Of a DNA stretch of 64,000 nt, positions 1-13,113 are shown piece after piece; the stretch's first letter is position 1; every line of letters begins with the position of its first letter. The DNA comes from Bombus terrestris (taxonomy: Eukaryota; Arthropoda; Insecta; Hymenoptera; Apidae): positions 11,098,001 to 11,162,000 of the forward strand of contig NC_063279.1 of the NCBI RefSeq assembly GCF_910591885.1, given 5' to 3'. The notes under the pieces were generated by a model. It did not search any database, was not told where the DNA came from, and was given only the letters and a program-made list of their open reading frames with translations. Both the position numbers and the translations under genes were made by a program.

Positions 1-57
1 CTCCATCGATGGCTCTTGCTCCTTCTTACTTCATCGATCGAATGATTAATTTTGTAG

Positions 58-166
58 GTGTGCGTTTGACGAGTCGAAGATCTCTGCCCTGGATGAAGTA
101 GATGATCGTGTCGCTTTGATGGAGCTTCTATCGGATCTCTTGTTGAGATGGAGGGATGCGTGTTAA
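58..166 (+). CDS. Last coding exon of an unrecognised gene that begins left of the window
   Basis: The exon follows a TTTTGTAG acceptor at 50-57. It starts with one base that completes a codon from the missing upstream exon, then reads 35 codons to a TAA at 164-166. The peptide begins CAFDESKISALDEVDD, continues as an acidic, leucine-rich segment that looks helical, and ends RWRDAC. The other two frames are less protein-like; the frame starting directly at the acceptor hits a TGA after three codons. I do not recognise the family, and the short tail carries no diagnostic domain. The gene is on the opposite strand to the apterous-type gene and converges on it, with about 12 kb between the 3' ends. 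Coding status is inferred from the acceptor, reading frame and composition. The product is unknown. Confidence 0.6.
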
Positions 167-2451
167 ACGCTGAAGATGGTGATGGGTTAACAAAACGAAT
201 TAGGAGTTCGATGAAGAGGAAGTTATTCGCTTTATGAAGCTTTATTTTTCCAATTAATTACATTCTGACAACACGTGAGATTACGTACTTACAGCGGCGA
301 ACATACGTATAAATAATCAAAGTTTTTATGACAAATTCGACATAATATAATTTATAATTATTGCGCGTAATAGAAATTTGAAAGCTTTTCTGTACGATGC
401 TTCAATGAAATGTACTTTTAAGTCCTATATTATGAAGAAAATGAAAATAATATAATTAGTTGAATGTACGAGTAAGCATTTCCTCTACTTATACGCTCGC
501 CATCGTATGTACTTATAGTTTCTAAATCTCCATCTAGTTGTACGAGATATTATTTTACCGCGTTATTATACCATTATATACCATACTGGTACGAAGTAAT
601 TTATTTATAATAGTAACAGTCCCTACTATTATTTAGATGAAACGAAAAACTAAAAACTATGATCGACTAGAATTTCTTTTCTCACAAGCAATGACAGTTA
701 TACAGTATTGAAGAAGAAAAGGATAAATGAGATATCAGAGAGATGTTATTACAAGGATTTGGTTAACGTTTTCATCGACATGTAATCTAATGCTTAGATG
801 CTGTATCTATTATCCGTGAAAAGTCCGTGGGCACGGTAGCCACGTACGAGAAAAAACCTTCAATTTGCATCGGCCGCCATTCTTCAGCTCCTTTGAATTC
901 CGTCGCTATAGCGACCTTTGTCCGGATCGTGCCACAATGGCCACTATCTTCTCCCTCGGCTCTCCGCTTCTTCCTGGAGAAACCGTCGCAAACAAAGAAT
1001 CCTCCCTGCACCCCCAGGAGAAAAAGGGCAAAAAGGCGAAAAAGGTCGATACACGAATAAGCGATGCGCCGCTTGGATAATCCGAGAAAAAAGACCGCGA
1101 AACGTGAACTCGCACTGTGCTGCACCAACCAACCCCTTCTCCCCTTCCTCCCTCCACCTCTTATACCGCCGCTTCCTCCACCTCGCCCCCTCCGATCGTC
1201 CCGATACCGACTTATGTGCACATGTACAGGGTGAATCCAAGTGTATCGCGTTTTTGGAAACTCGCCGGCCATCTTGTTTCCTCGAACTGGCGACTCTTTC
1301 CTTCAAGTTTCTAATAGAGGAGAAAGCTGCAAATATTCTTCGTATTGCAATTGGCGATTTTAATATTAGGGTTGGTTCACGGAGTAATCAATATTATGGA
1401 TTAGAATGTTTTCGTGACTGGTAAGGTTTAAGGGTAGTTTGTAGCATCAAGGTTTGTAGCCCTAATCTTGCAATATCGAATTGGATATTATAGTTTCAAT
1501 TCGGTGGAAGTACATTTTGTAACGAAGTTCGTTATTAGCTTTGAATTTTGTATCTGTATTTCAGATCGGATATTTCTACATATAAATGATATGGACTATT
1601 CCAGTACTTTGTGCACACAGCAGGAAATATCTCCATTGAACAAGGTGTCAAGACTAGGGATATCGGTCCATCATATTTATTATTATTATTAATATTATTT
1701 ATTGTTATTACGAAAAACTGTACCTTCTTCTCTTTACTTAAAGAAATATCTAATGTTCGCTTAAATAGTTATTGAAAATATCTTAAAGTAAGAGGTAGGA
1801 ACAATTCTTGAGCGAAACAAAACATTGACGAGACATTCAACCTTCTTTCCTCCCTTAATACTCTATACTTCATACATCTCCTATATGTCGTACATAACGT
1901 CCAGTTCCACGTTGTTTCTCCGATCCTTCTTTCGAATCACGTTTAACAAAAATCGTGGCCGCGATTCAGCTGGTAAAAGAGGGGTTGGCTCACAGTCGGG
2001 CAATGACGAGGAACACTTCAAAAGCTGAAAAGCTGGAAAGCCCAGCAGAGACTCGAAGCAAATCGGAATGACGACAGAGCGTACGAATGACTCGTTACTC
2101 GGGGGAAGAGAAAAGTTACTCATCGTCTCGTGGTCCACCCTCGTGTGCAATCGCGTGTTGGCCACACGATTTACGTGGCTGATAAACCATGGTTTGCCCT
2201 AGCGATGGCCCAGTAACTTTTGCGAAATATTCGACGACGTACTGATGGAGAGGGTGGTCGAAAACAGTGGCGGCCGTGGACGGCGAGGGGGATCGGGACA
2301 GAGACGACAAAGGAAACAAAGCAAACGGCGTGACTGCGGTGGCCAATGGGAGTCCCGTGCGAGGGGACATCGGGACCGAATCAGTTTATGCGCGACAGGT
2401 TCTGGAAAGAGAGAAAAAGAAGCCGAAACCGGGAGAAAGGGGGAGGAACGA

Positions 2452-2473
2452 GGGAGGGTAGGGTGGGCGGGGG
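2452..2473 (+). other. Potential G-quadruplex
   Basis: Five guanine runs of three or more (2452-2454, 2456-2458, 2461-2463, 2465-2467, 2469-2473) are separated by loops of 1, 2, 1 and 1 bases. This fits the canonical three-tetrad G-quadruplex pattern with very short loops. It lies in a purine-rich tract (about 2400-2520) with further G runs just upstream at 2431-2443. Function unknown. Confidence 0.6.
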
Positions 2474-4700
2474 ATGGAGGTGGAAGAAGAAGATAGAGGA
2501 AGAGAGCCAGGGCCCAACCAGGCTGTATAGTTTGCCAACTCTCCAACCTTCTGGTTCGCCGCCATGGAGAGACATTATTTACAACGGAGTCTTTGGTAGA
2601 CAATGCTGGGGTACCCGCGGCCATCTTTCGTTCCTTTTCTGTTCTCCATATGCAACAGCATCTGCTGTTGCTCCGGCCATCCCATCGGCTCCTCTTCACC
2701 GCAACGGAGAAAAGGGAACAACCGACCTACCGTTCTCTGTTCTCTCCTCTCTCATCTCCTCTCTTCGTCCCATGTCGTTTTCGTTGGCTCGTCTACTACT
2801 CCTGGTTTCACCTGAAAATAGCGCCAACAGAGCTTGCGATTCGCTATCATTATCATAAACTCGCAGCCTGACATCGTAGCCAACCGTGAAATATATCGGG
2901 AGACTCGAACGTCAGTTTCCCATAGAATCGACCGGCTTCTGCCAACTTTGGAGATACTCATTTGCTGCAACTTACGCAACCACCCTCCCGATTCTCTGAA
3001 TCTATGGAAATGCTCTACTCCGATCATCTGAGATTCTTTCTCCTACCTTTACCCGTGTCTTCCTAAGATTTGCTATGGTAGCTTTGACTCGATGTATAAA
3101 TATATGTGAGTCTTCGACATTTGACGATACACTTAAAACAAAGTTGCGAGTTTTCTATGTATCGTATACATGACATACACCGGCAAGCTGAAACAACCGA
3201 ACGAGTTTCGTTGGCTCATTCCGATTCAACGCATGCTCTATGGTTAGCTAGGACATGGGTGCAACAAGGATGATGCTTCCTGTCTTGTATATTTTGTATT
3301 ACAGATCTTATCGACGATCTATCCTTCGGCGAGACGGTCGCAACGTTTCGTCAGCAGGTGTTCCGCCATCCTTCCTCCCGGAATGTTTTTGCCCTTCTGG
3401 TGAAAGCTCAACGTCGGTCACGTTTTGTATGATTCGCCGTAATTACCTGGTCAACAACGGGCGTTCCTTCTCTTTCCCCTTTGTAATTCGTTCCTCCTAA
3501 TTAAAACGCAATTTCTCATACGACCACGTGGGGAACGCGTCGCGCGACGGTATCAAAGGAGGCCTTGCACAGTGGCCTCCGTCCCTCTGTTTGGTTTTTA
3601 TCATTTCCACGATAGAATGGGGGGAGGAAGAAGGGGAGGAAAGAATAAAACGGATGGAACGGCTGAAACTCAAGGAGGGGGAGGTTAAGCTCCCGCAGCA
3701 GGTAGGTCCATCTCTCGACATCGGCGAACGAAGAACAGTCCGGAATACTGGTTTTCTTGCGGGGCCAATATACACTGGTAACGCGTGCCTCTGTCACCCT
3801 GTCGGCAGCCATCTGCTGTGTCCCGGGCAGCTTCCGGCGAAGCGAGGCGCGGCGAAGCGGAGGCAAGGCAATCGAATCGGCAGCGGAGCTTATCGCGACT
3901 CGCGGACACGGAGAAAAACGGGCAAAGAACGAAAGAGAAGAAACACAGAGAGATATACAGAGAGCGAGGAGAGGACGCGAGGTGGACGACGGGTCCCCTC
4001 GGCTATCGGCGGAAGCGTAACATCCAATGCAATGGCGGTAGATGCTGGCGGTAGCAGCTGGCTCTCTGGCTGCCCTTCTTGCAGTCAGAAAACGAGTCGC
4101 GGCCTCCTCTCTTGCGCCCAGCCAATGTAATCCATCCCTGTGTGTAGTCGTGAAACGTTCCTGTGTATGTATAAGTACTACTTATACACCACACGTTCGC
4201 GAACTTCTCTACCCGCCACAGAGAAGAGACAGTCGTGTATATATCGAGTTGGCAAGAGACGATTGCCGGACCCTAGCTGCAAGAGCAGCCGCCCCAATAA
4301 AAACTCCGCTTCTCGAGGCCCTCTCTCGTTGTCTCCTCTGCTACGTTCTCCTTGTCCTTCGGGTGAAAGAGCCAGCTACGACCAACAGAGAAGGGAAACC
4401 AAGGGAAGAAGTCAGGGGAAGAGAGGCTTCTGTTCTACCTTACCTCGGCTCCCCGCCTCTCCTGTTTCGTTCTCCCTCGCCGGAGGGACCGGGCGCGGTC
4501 CACGTTTCGACGTTTGACAGAACAAAAGACTATCGACCGAACTCGTGAACACCGTGGAAGGCTTCCTCTTCCCTCGAAAATATCCTTCTGGTAGCCACCC
4601 TTCTTGGGGAACTCCATTCTCCGTCCCACTCTCCTGTCATCCTGCCCCTTCTCCAGCGTTGTCCTTCATCTTGCCTTTTACACCTTCTTTCCAGATGGAC

Positions 4701-4734
4701 GTATGTACTTACATACATGCACGTACGTACGTGC
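4701..4734. repeat. Tandem pair of short palindromes
   Basis: Bases 4719-4734 form a perfect 16-bp palindrome (GCACGTACGTACGTGC). Just before it, 4701-4716 (GTATGTACTTACATAC) is a near-perfect palindrome. Both are built from alternating purine-pyrimidine steps around GTAC. Confidence 0.6.
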
Positions 4735-6498
4735 GCTACCGTCTTCCGCTGAGAGTATACGGTATTCGCGAATGGATCGAAAGAGGAGACCACGATCTTG
4801 CTGCCAGCACGAACGGATACGTGCGCGTTCGCGGCTCCAACGCGTACAAATTACTGAAAATTGGTCCACTTTTTAAGCTGGTCAGCCGCTTCGACACCGA
4901 CCGGATACCGACCAGCTACCGAAGGCTTCAAGACATCTCCCCGGGTCGATCTTTTCCAACGATCCCTCGCCTGTACCGTTCCTTGACAGGCGTCCTTTCG
5001 TTCTTGTTGCGACTCGACTACCGATCCGAGAATGCGACGATTTTCAGACAGTTTGCTCTCTTTCTCCCGATGGAGGACTTGTGCTCACGCTTTTTACCTT
5101 TTGCCAAATCATTTCGATGATCGTCGGCCAATTGAAATGTAGAGGAATACAGGTTGCGCAGGGACTAATTGGAGGACCGTGCCTCTTCTAGGTCTGCTTC
5201 GATGTTTTGGTTAGTGGTTTCTTCGTACAGGGTGTGGAAAAAATCGGTCCAAATTCTAAGAACGTGTAGGAAACTGGGTGATTGAGAATTAATCATAGGG
5301 GAGCGACTTTAGTGTTTCTGGTTCGCTGTACGGTATATTAGGTATAAATGAGCAGATTGTTCTGTTCTCTGGACCAATTTCTTTTCGTCTCCACTTTTTA
5401 TGCAGTTCTTAATTTCATTGTTCGAGTGTATAATCAATATACAATATGTTATAGAAAAAAGATTCTTTAAAAACAATATCAATGATCGTCATTTTTCTCT
5501 ATATTTCAATTCATGAAGTTGGTGCAGTATATCTCTTATAATAAAACAAAAGTACTGTTAGGCTTACGAATTGACGTGTATGTAACATCAGAGACTTGTA
5601 CCATACAGTTATTTTCAAAAACTGGTAGGAATATCAATGATCAGTTAACGCAGTCCTAACTAATAAATAATCTTTTCAACCAAAGCCAAAAGGACGTTTC
5701 ACGAATACTCTTCAATAGCCAATATAGAAATACGATTCATTCCACACGCATAGAGAATTTCCATTATACCAGCTCCTTCGTTACTCGCGACACCCGGACG
5801 CCCTCGCGTGCAGCTTAACGATGCTTAACTAATTAACGTAAAATTCGATCGGTCATGGGACACGGGGATCCATTCCCTCTTGCTTTCTCCCCGTCACACC
5901 TTTACACACACCCAGCTGCCAGTGTCTACTTATGTGTGAACACAGGCAACCTGTTACCTCGTTCCATCTCGCTCCTCCGCGTTAAAGAGACGAATATCAC
6001 AGCTCTATTCAATCGTGTGAGAGCGTGGTGTTAAAGGTCGGCCGATTTCCACGGACAAATGAAGTTGGCTCGACCGTGTAAACACCTGTAAGGCTCGATG
6101 CAGACGAGCGATTCTTTCTCGCGCGTTTTCGCACCGTTGCCGAACAGGCAGCAGGTAATGCATATGTAAAGACGAAATATCGCTTGTCACCAGATGTGTG
6201 ACAATTGTGTACGTACGTTGTGTAAAAAGTTGGAATTACTTTCTCAGTTGTATCTACGTTAAATCTGTTGTTGTTTGTTCGTCTATTGTATTTAAAAAGT
6301 ATTATATGAAATATAGCGATAGAATGTAACGGATGAGTGTTTCAACATCTTCTACAATAAAGATATTCGTTTAACTCTCCAACCGCGGGCAACGTCGAAA
6401 TCACCGCTACTTATTCTGTTAATAAGTATACTTACGTTTTATATCTCATTAAAAGTCTTCTTATAATAAATCTATGCGGGATATAAACTTTGTCCGCA

Positions 6499-6594
6499 AT
6501 TTTGTACAGAAAATACGAATATCGTTCGTGATTTTGTACAGAAAAATATGAAAATCATTCGAGATTTTGTACAGAAAAATATGGAAATCGCCGG
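6499..6594 (+). repeat. Three-copy tandem repeat, 32-33 bp unit
   Basis: Three consecutive units (about 6499-6530, 6531-6563, 6564-6594) each start ATTTTGTACAGAAAA and continue with an AT-rich stretch ending near GAAATC(G/A). Units 2 and 3 are nearly identical over the first 20 bases; unit 1 differs by a few substitutions and one missing base. A partial match (ACTTTGTCCGC) lies just before unit 1. The repeat sits in the region 3' of the apterous-type gene. Confidence 0.75.
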
Positions 6595-9120
6595 CGGCCG
6601 AAGAATTAAAATATCTCGTGAAATAACCATTTTGGGATTATTTTACTTCGATACTTTTCTACGTGGATTAAAGTAAAAATGCGCAGCATTACCGTTTCAA
6701 CAACACAGTGATGTCGTGCTACTCATTAACATTGGAGCCCAACAGATTACGCAATCTGTAAATTAATCGTGCACGACCCTCCGCTGTTCTCGCGACTCAT
6801 CGTCGCCTACTGTCCGATCACCTTGCGAACAAGTCCACGCGTACGGAAACATAAATTTTCCTCGTGTGGTATTGGTGGCCGATTTTCAAAGGCGGTCGAA
6901 CGGGTGGGCCGTGGGATCGCGATAAAAAGAGGAAGGTGTGCAAGCGATTTCGCGAGCGTATGACACTTGCGGCAACGAGGAGCCGAACCGTCTTGTTATT
7001 ACGAGTTGTAAATCGATCTCGTTGAAGTAATTTGCGAGCTTCCGTTTCGTGCAGATTGCCGATAATCGTGTGGCTGTAACATACTGTGTAATTACGCGAT
7101 ACGGAAAAATTATGCGAAGATAATGCGAGAGTATTAAGGGAGCCTGACCTAATTAGCGGCAATCTTTTTACTCTTGATACGACGTTTAATGAATAGAAGT
7201 AAGAACATTTAGCCAAAGAGATACGATGAGACGGAACAGGTGAACACAGGATGCGTGAGAAGGACAAATTATTCTTAAATCTTCCAACAAAAGGTTTTCC
7301 TTTTAACGCAATCGTTATAATACTGGAATGAAATGAAACTTGAAAGAGATGATTTAGAGTATTCGTTGCGTTCAAATATGGCTATGAACAGAAATTGATT
7401 TCATTTAGTAAATATTATAACTAATATTTCATATCGTGTGTTTTATATATCTTTGTATATTACATATATTTCATACATTCGCGTGTTCCTTCGATCAAAA
7501 CTCAAAATGACAAATTTCAGAAATTACTAAGAATATGCAAGTGCTTCCAACAGAATTAATGTTGATTTTTACTGAAATCGAAACTTATTTATTTTAATCG
7601 TGTCAGAGTACATTACATAAATAAAATTACCATAAATTCAATAATGAATCGCCAGAAAGATGTTTAAAACGTACAGAAAATGTACATCGAACATATCTGA
7701 GACGCTTATGGGCGACATTCGGAAACATTGCTGTTAACGATTCAGAGACATTTCTTCTCGGTCTCGATTCGACAGAGAAGCACTTTGTCGCGTCTCGTGC
7801 CCAGAGAATCAGGTTAATCAGCGAAAAAGAGGCACGGATCGAAACGTATTGAGCGGCCGTATTCGAACAGCGTGTCGCGGGAGATAAAGGGCACAAGGCA
7901 GACGGTCACGATTCGCGATCGCCAATAAAAGGGGAGGACCAGATTTTGGACGCAGCTGTCGCCGCTGTAAAAGGTAGCGAGCAACGACGACTGCTTTTCG
8001 ACAACCCAGAAAATACACGGAATTCATGGATGCGCACGTATCTCCGATGTTTCCAAGGCTTCTTGCATCGACGTGTCCCTTCTCGTTAAAAGTTTATACA
8101 TATGCCTCCCCTGTCGATGGACCGGCTCGTAAATTAGTTGTAAATAGGCCAGCCAACAAAAGGGCCACAAATTGGATCCTTTTGAAAGGTGCGATCATCG
8201 TTTGATCTTTCGAACGGTAAACAGAACGAACACTGTTAATGGTTGGATCAGGATGGTTGATTTTGTTAAATTCTTGAAACAATGTTTCTCTGTAGCATTC
8301 ACAAAATTGGAAGTACTTTTGTTGTACAGACCGTAGCAGTTTTTCCTAATATCGAACAGATATACGCATGTATATTTAAATGCTATATAATTATTTAGCA
8401 GAAATGTACGAATCTGGTATGTTTAACGAAATAAAAATTTTGTGTCATATGTATGTAAATGTGTCTGATTAAATGATGCGAAAATTATACGGGAAATGTA
8501 TATTATGATACAATGTGTACGGAGATTATATAGATAGGTATCATAAATTAAGTAACATATAGAAAATGCATTTGAACACAAGCCTTACATGCGTTCAAAC
8601 ATATTGAAACGTATTTCTCTTGGTATCAACGAGATGAATTTAACTCGTTTGAATTTTACTCAAAAATTGCTCCGAATTTAATAATAAGAACGAAACCAAT
8701 AAAAGTACATAAATAACTTGGAATAATTTCGATATCCGCAAAATCATATTTCTACATGTTTGAATAAAAAGATCCTTGGTCCATTCAGGATCGTAGTCGC
8801 GTTAACACGCCCGTAAACACACGGCATCGTGCGCGCTCTGCGTTCGCCCGCGAAGGTGATATTTCCAAGTCCCCGCGGATGGGTCTGGCCATTGTATCCT
8901 CCTCGCGCTCATTAAATATTAACGAGAGTCTCAATTTCTTCATTTCGTTGATGAGTCGCCGCGCGCCATCCGAGAACCCGCATATAGATTGAAAATTAAC
9001 TTATATGAGCGCCGACGAAATATATGTATACGCCGTACAACGCGCTGCACTTATACGACTCTGGGGCCTACAATTTACACGAGAGGTCCCTATGTTGGTA
9101 TAACCCCTAAGTAGGAGACC

Positions 9121-9250
9121 TTCGTCTTCTTTTTCTTCCGCCTCTCGACCTTCCTCCTCTTCCTCCTCTTTCTCCTCTGCCGTTCCTCTTCCTCGTCTTC
9201 TTCTTCTTCTGCTTCACCTTCTTCTTCTTCTTCTTCATCTCCTTCTTCTT
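9121..9250 (-). repeat. Imperfect GAA/GAG (TTC/CTC) triplet tract
   Basis: About 130 bp of interrupted TTC, CTC and CTT triplets on the + strand, equivalent to GAA/GAG on the - strand. The overlapping minus-strand open frame (9332-9090) is almost pure Glu/Lys/Arg. It is explained by the triplet repeat, not by a gene. Confidence 0.7.
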
Positions 9251-12200
9251 TGAACGTCGAATCCCTTTTCTCCTCTGCTTTCAACCTTCTCCCACTACTT
9301 ACACACTCTTCCCCTCTCCGTAATTCGTTCACGCACGAACGTGAAATCCTTAAATACCTAATTTGATGCTAATTAGAACTCGCACTTGTTCTCCACGGCC
9401 AGATCTCGCCGCGACCGGCTCGCGTGTGGCGGAAATACGGGCAGACAAACCGTATGAAGACGGGTCATGGAGAATATCTCGCAAAGTGGTTATTGATATT
9501 TCGCAGGAACATGATTATCAAGACTGGGAATTTAAGCGGGATCCTTTTGGCCGAGGACCGAGACACGGAAGATGCATAGCGCAAGATGAATAAAATTCAC
9601 GTTTCATGATACCGTGTCTGGATATTATCCGTACGTTCGAAGAGTAACTTTTTGGAGGCCGCGTCTCCAGCTTCGGACCTCGACGTCTCTTTTTGGCCAG
9701 GGATAGGGGCTTAATTTGCTATTCAATTAAGAACGGAACGAGACTCGTGGGATCCTTTGCTCCTCCGATTGGGGGTGATTTTGGTAACTTCGTTTTTCTC
9801 CCGGGTTCTTCTTTTTCCAATTTCTGATGGTTTCTTTTATTTACTTTGTCTTGAATTAGTGAGAAAATAGCGTTGACTCTTGTCTATGCGAAGATAGAGA
9901 GTTTTTGAATTACCATCGTTTAAAAGTAAGTAAGACAAATAGGCTGTAAGAGGAAATTAAAAATAGAAGTAGAAAAAATAATATATTTCGCATTCACAAA
10001 ATTAACATTATTTTCCGATCAGCTGAACTGGATAAAGAAAATATAATAAATTGAGGAAAGCGGAGGAAATTATGGATAATATAAAACGGGAAATGAGCAA
10101 CAGCATTTTTAAAGTCCAGATGTACGTAACTATTTATTATACGATAATAGTCGCACTCGAATGCTGCACATTAATTTCATCTATACAGTTTTACATAATT
10201 GGTTCACCCATATGCGTATGTGTGTGTGTCTGTTTTATTTTTCTTGTTTCGATTTTAAGACGCTGACGTACATTAAATCATCGCTATGCTACACATGCCT
10301 AACATGCGACTGCCGCCACTTTGCCGACTATGCAGACTATTCCCGACTCGACGGGTGTTGTGTCGCAAAATGTGGAAAGATGTTAGAAAAACCGCTGTGG
10401 TCGGCGGTCCATCGCGATAATTGACGAGATGTTGTCCGCGGGGCAAGGAAGGAAATTTTCATTTCGGTAAAAGGAATCACGGGATTTAGAATTCCATCAG
10501 AACGATCATTTATCATCGAAACGTCTTGTCGCTTGCAGTCGATAAATATCATTTTCTAATTACGACGTATATATATAAAAATTATAAGTTCTCGATTGTT
10601 ACAAATAAATTTCTTCTTCTCATCATAGGAATCCTCGTTTCTATCTTTTTTTTTCTTTTCTGTCCTTTTTTAACGTCATGTCGAAAATGTGACGCACGCG
10701 TGTGTCACGCGATGAAAGTCCGCATCGATAATTCGTTTCTTTCTTTTTTTTTTCTTTTTACTCTGGTTCTCTTCTTTCTCGGTTCTCAACGTCCATCACT
10801 TTGCTACACGTTGATGATCGCACTTAGGATACTCGATAATCCCAAGCGTTTTACTATGTTGCTTACGCCTGGCTAAAGACTTTGCGATCTGTTCGCTAAT
10901 TTTCATTATCTATAATATACATACCGTGTCGTCAGTGGTCGAATGAGTGTATTTCGTGTCGATCGAATCCAAAGATCGTAGATCCATTTGACTAGATGAA
11001 GAATCCCTTCGTTTCTACGATCCTTCCCTCTTTTCATAACTTCTTCATTTTTCGCAATGATAAGCGATCAATTGTAAAATACGAAGACATCACGCTTATT
11101 CGAGATTAATTGGAAAAGAAAAATAATAATTTTATTTGAAAAATCTTGCAATTACCTTGGATTCGCTTGACACCGTACAAAAAGAACTCGTATCTTAGCT
11201 ACTCGTATGTACGTACGTTTTTGGCACGAGGAGAGGAACGCCGTTTTACCACACCTGTCGTTCGCGATTCTCTAGCCCGTAAATCGCCGTTATCAAAAAG
11301 TGTCTTCGTGACACGGTTTTTGGCTAAAAAGGAGGAGTGAAGCAGCGCGCAAAGTCGGATCAGGATGCCACAGAAGAGGGACATTATCGAGATATCGATA
11401 CAATTTGGGCTATATCGATCCATCACGATCGTTTCACATTTTCGAACCATCGAGTACAAAACTAAAACGCAAGATGCTGTATGAGCAAGATTTTGTTTCA
11501 CGATTTAATTAATCAATGCATTCTGCAAAGTAATAACAAATTAAAGGTAAGAAATGCCAGATATGTCGCCGTTTCTTTAAACCGATATACCGCGCGGCGA
11601 AATAACAATTAAATAAAATAGAAATCGTTAGTGTGAAACCGCTCCAAGAATCAATTGCACGAAATGGCCATTTAAAGACTCAAAGCCGAACCAGTTGGAA
11701 CAAATGAAATAATCCTGCGGTATAATATAATTACACGCTGGAGGAGAGCTACGCCCATTCTGTCGGAACCCTCCTTAGCCTTTCGATCCAAAGAACGCCA
11801 TGGGACAGTTTTATCGCTGTGGAACAAGGCCGTTTCTTCCCCCTATTTCGACGAATCCTTCGATGGTACCTCAACCTTCAGCACCCAAACCCGATTCACG
11901 CTTTCGCTAGCGAGACAAACTATCGCCTAGTACCTTTGGTAATTCGGATGTGCATGGAACTATGATTATTATCACTGATTACTTAAACATAATCCGTTTC
12001 AGCTAAAACGCTGTTGGCGTAACTTTATCTGCCTTTTATCGCGAACCTTGACCATTTCTTGGTGAGCAATGGTGAGCCGATTGTATGTTTTTAGATAGAT
12101 CCAAAAATTGTTTGATTCGATTCGTTTATGAAGCGATCTATGGGCAGTTGATGAATCGATAGATCGTTTTTAGCGTGTGGCTCGCCACGTAAATTGAGGC

Positions 12201-12514
12201 TGGTGATCGATGAACGACCGTTTGTTCTTGTTACGTGTAATTGACGTTTGCAGATTGTTCAAGTATAATCGTTGAAAGGCGTTTAATAGTCGGTTTTGCT
12301 TGAACGAATGCGATAATTGCGGGGATTTGACAAGCTCGTAGGCAGAAACTGTTCGCAACCCATTAGCGATTGTAAACGTCTTCATTCACCACGTGTCGCT
12401 TATTAATTAAGAAACGTTGGCTTTCTAACAAGCAAGTTTAATCGGGGTCGTTAAACAGATCAGTGTCTTTAGTATACAAATAAATCTAAGCTTACCAACT
12501 GGAAAACATTGGGA

Positions 12515-12520
12515 TTTATT
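12515..12520 (-). terminator. Candidate polyadenylation signal of the apterous-type gene
   Basis: TTTATT on the + strand is AATAAA on the gene strand, about 340 bases beyond the TAG/TAA/TGA-ended reading frame at 12859. It is the best canonical poly(A) hexamer close to the stop. No transcript end is visible in the DNA, so the 3' end could lie further along. Confidence 0.35.
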
Positions 12521-12858
12521 ACTCACCAGGAAATTCGTCAAAGGTTCAGCGATAAATCTCATCGCCCAGAATTCGATTCTTCCGCCATTCAGAGGAGGAA
12601 TCGCGTGAAACGCTAACAGAAACGCATCCTTCTATGCATCTTTATGGAACCAGAATGTGGTTCGTCCGTTGGTCAACGATCAACGTCGAAAATCTCGAGC
12701 AGAAATGGAGATGAAAATCGAATCGATTCCGGAGGAGCACGTTTTCCCTCTGAAATTGAACGCGGCGAAAATCGATCCCAAAAGAAAGACGCGGCGATCC
12801 TTCATCCAAGATGGCTGGAAAGGCTGCTGTAGCTGTCTTCCTCCATCTCAAGCCGTCG
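12521..12858 (-). other. ap: Presumed 3' UTR of the apterous-type gene
   Basis: Sequence between the stop codon and the candidate AATAAA. Open frames here on both strands (for example + 12657-13190 and - 12851-12642) show no family resemblance, and some overlap the coding exon as shadows. The UTR assignment is inferred from position. Confidence 0.4.
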
Positions 12859-13113
12859 TCAGTAAAGATCGGAGAACGAGACCTGAGAGGAAACGCCGGA
12901 ATGTAGGTGATGAAGAGCGTGGAGCTCCTCCATCGAGGTCGACGGCATGCTGTTGCTGTCCCCTAGGATGCTGGCTGCCGGTCCTACGTTCGGCGAGCCG
13001 GCCGTGTTCGACGGCACAGGCGTACCTGGACACCCCACGTTGCTCGTCGTCGTGTTGCCCTCCTGCCTCATCATGTTCCGTCGCCATTTCGCGCGAGCAT
13101 TTTGGAACCAAAC
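12859..13113 (-). CDS. ap: apterous/LHX2/9-type gene, last coding exon: end of homeodomain and C-terminus
   Basis: The exon follows a TGCAG acceptor (CAG at 13116-13114) and starts in phase 0 with VWFQNARAKWRRN. These are homeodomain residues 47-59 and include the helix-3 DNA-contact residues W48, F49, Q50, N51 and R53. It continues MMRQEG, close to the MMKQDG and LLRQEN that follow the homeodomain in fly Apterous and vertebrate LHX9. The remaining 60 or so residues are low-complexity and rich in Ser, Pro, Gly and Asn, ending SFSDLY before the stop. A splice between homeodomain residues 46 and 47 is a known position in LIM-homeodomain genes. The exon holds 84 codons plus the stop and encodes residues 319-402 of the visible product. 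Confidence 0.95.
   Translation of the reverse strand, partial: VWFQNARAKWRRNMMRQEGNTTTSNVGCPGTPVPSNTAGSPNVGPAASILGDSNSMPSTSMEELHALHHLHSGVSSQVSFSDLY

Larger units (their letters stand above)
167..12514. other. Intergenic region between two convergent genes
   Basis: About 12.3 kb without a supportable coding exon. The proximal part presumably holds the 3' UTR of the left-edge gene. CpG- and purine-rich blocks (about 820-1310, 2240-2520, 3530-4500) alternate with AT-rich DNA. Open frames in the GC-rich blocks overlap on both strands, are rich in Arg, Ser and Pro, and match no family I know. The distinct elements inside it are listed separately. Confidence 0.6.

Noticed and set aside
1011..1049. 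Collagen-like Gly-X-Y stretch (PPGEKGQKGEKGR) on the + strand
   Set aside because: Only four triplets, within an A/G-rich run. The flanking frame is not collagen-like, and no matching exon borders were seen.
9090..9332. Glu-rich minus-strand frame
   Set aside because: Entirely explained by a GAA/GAG triplet tract.
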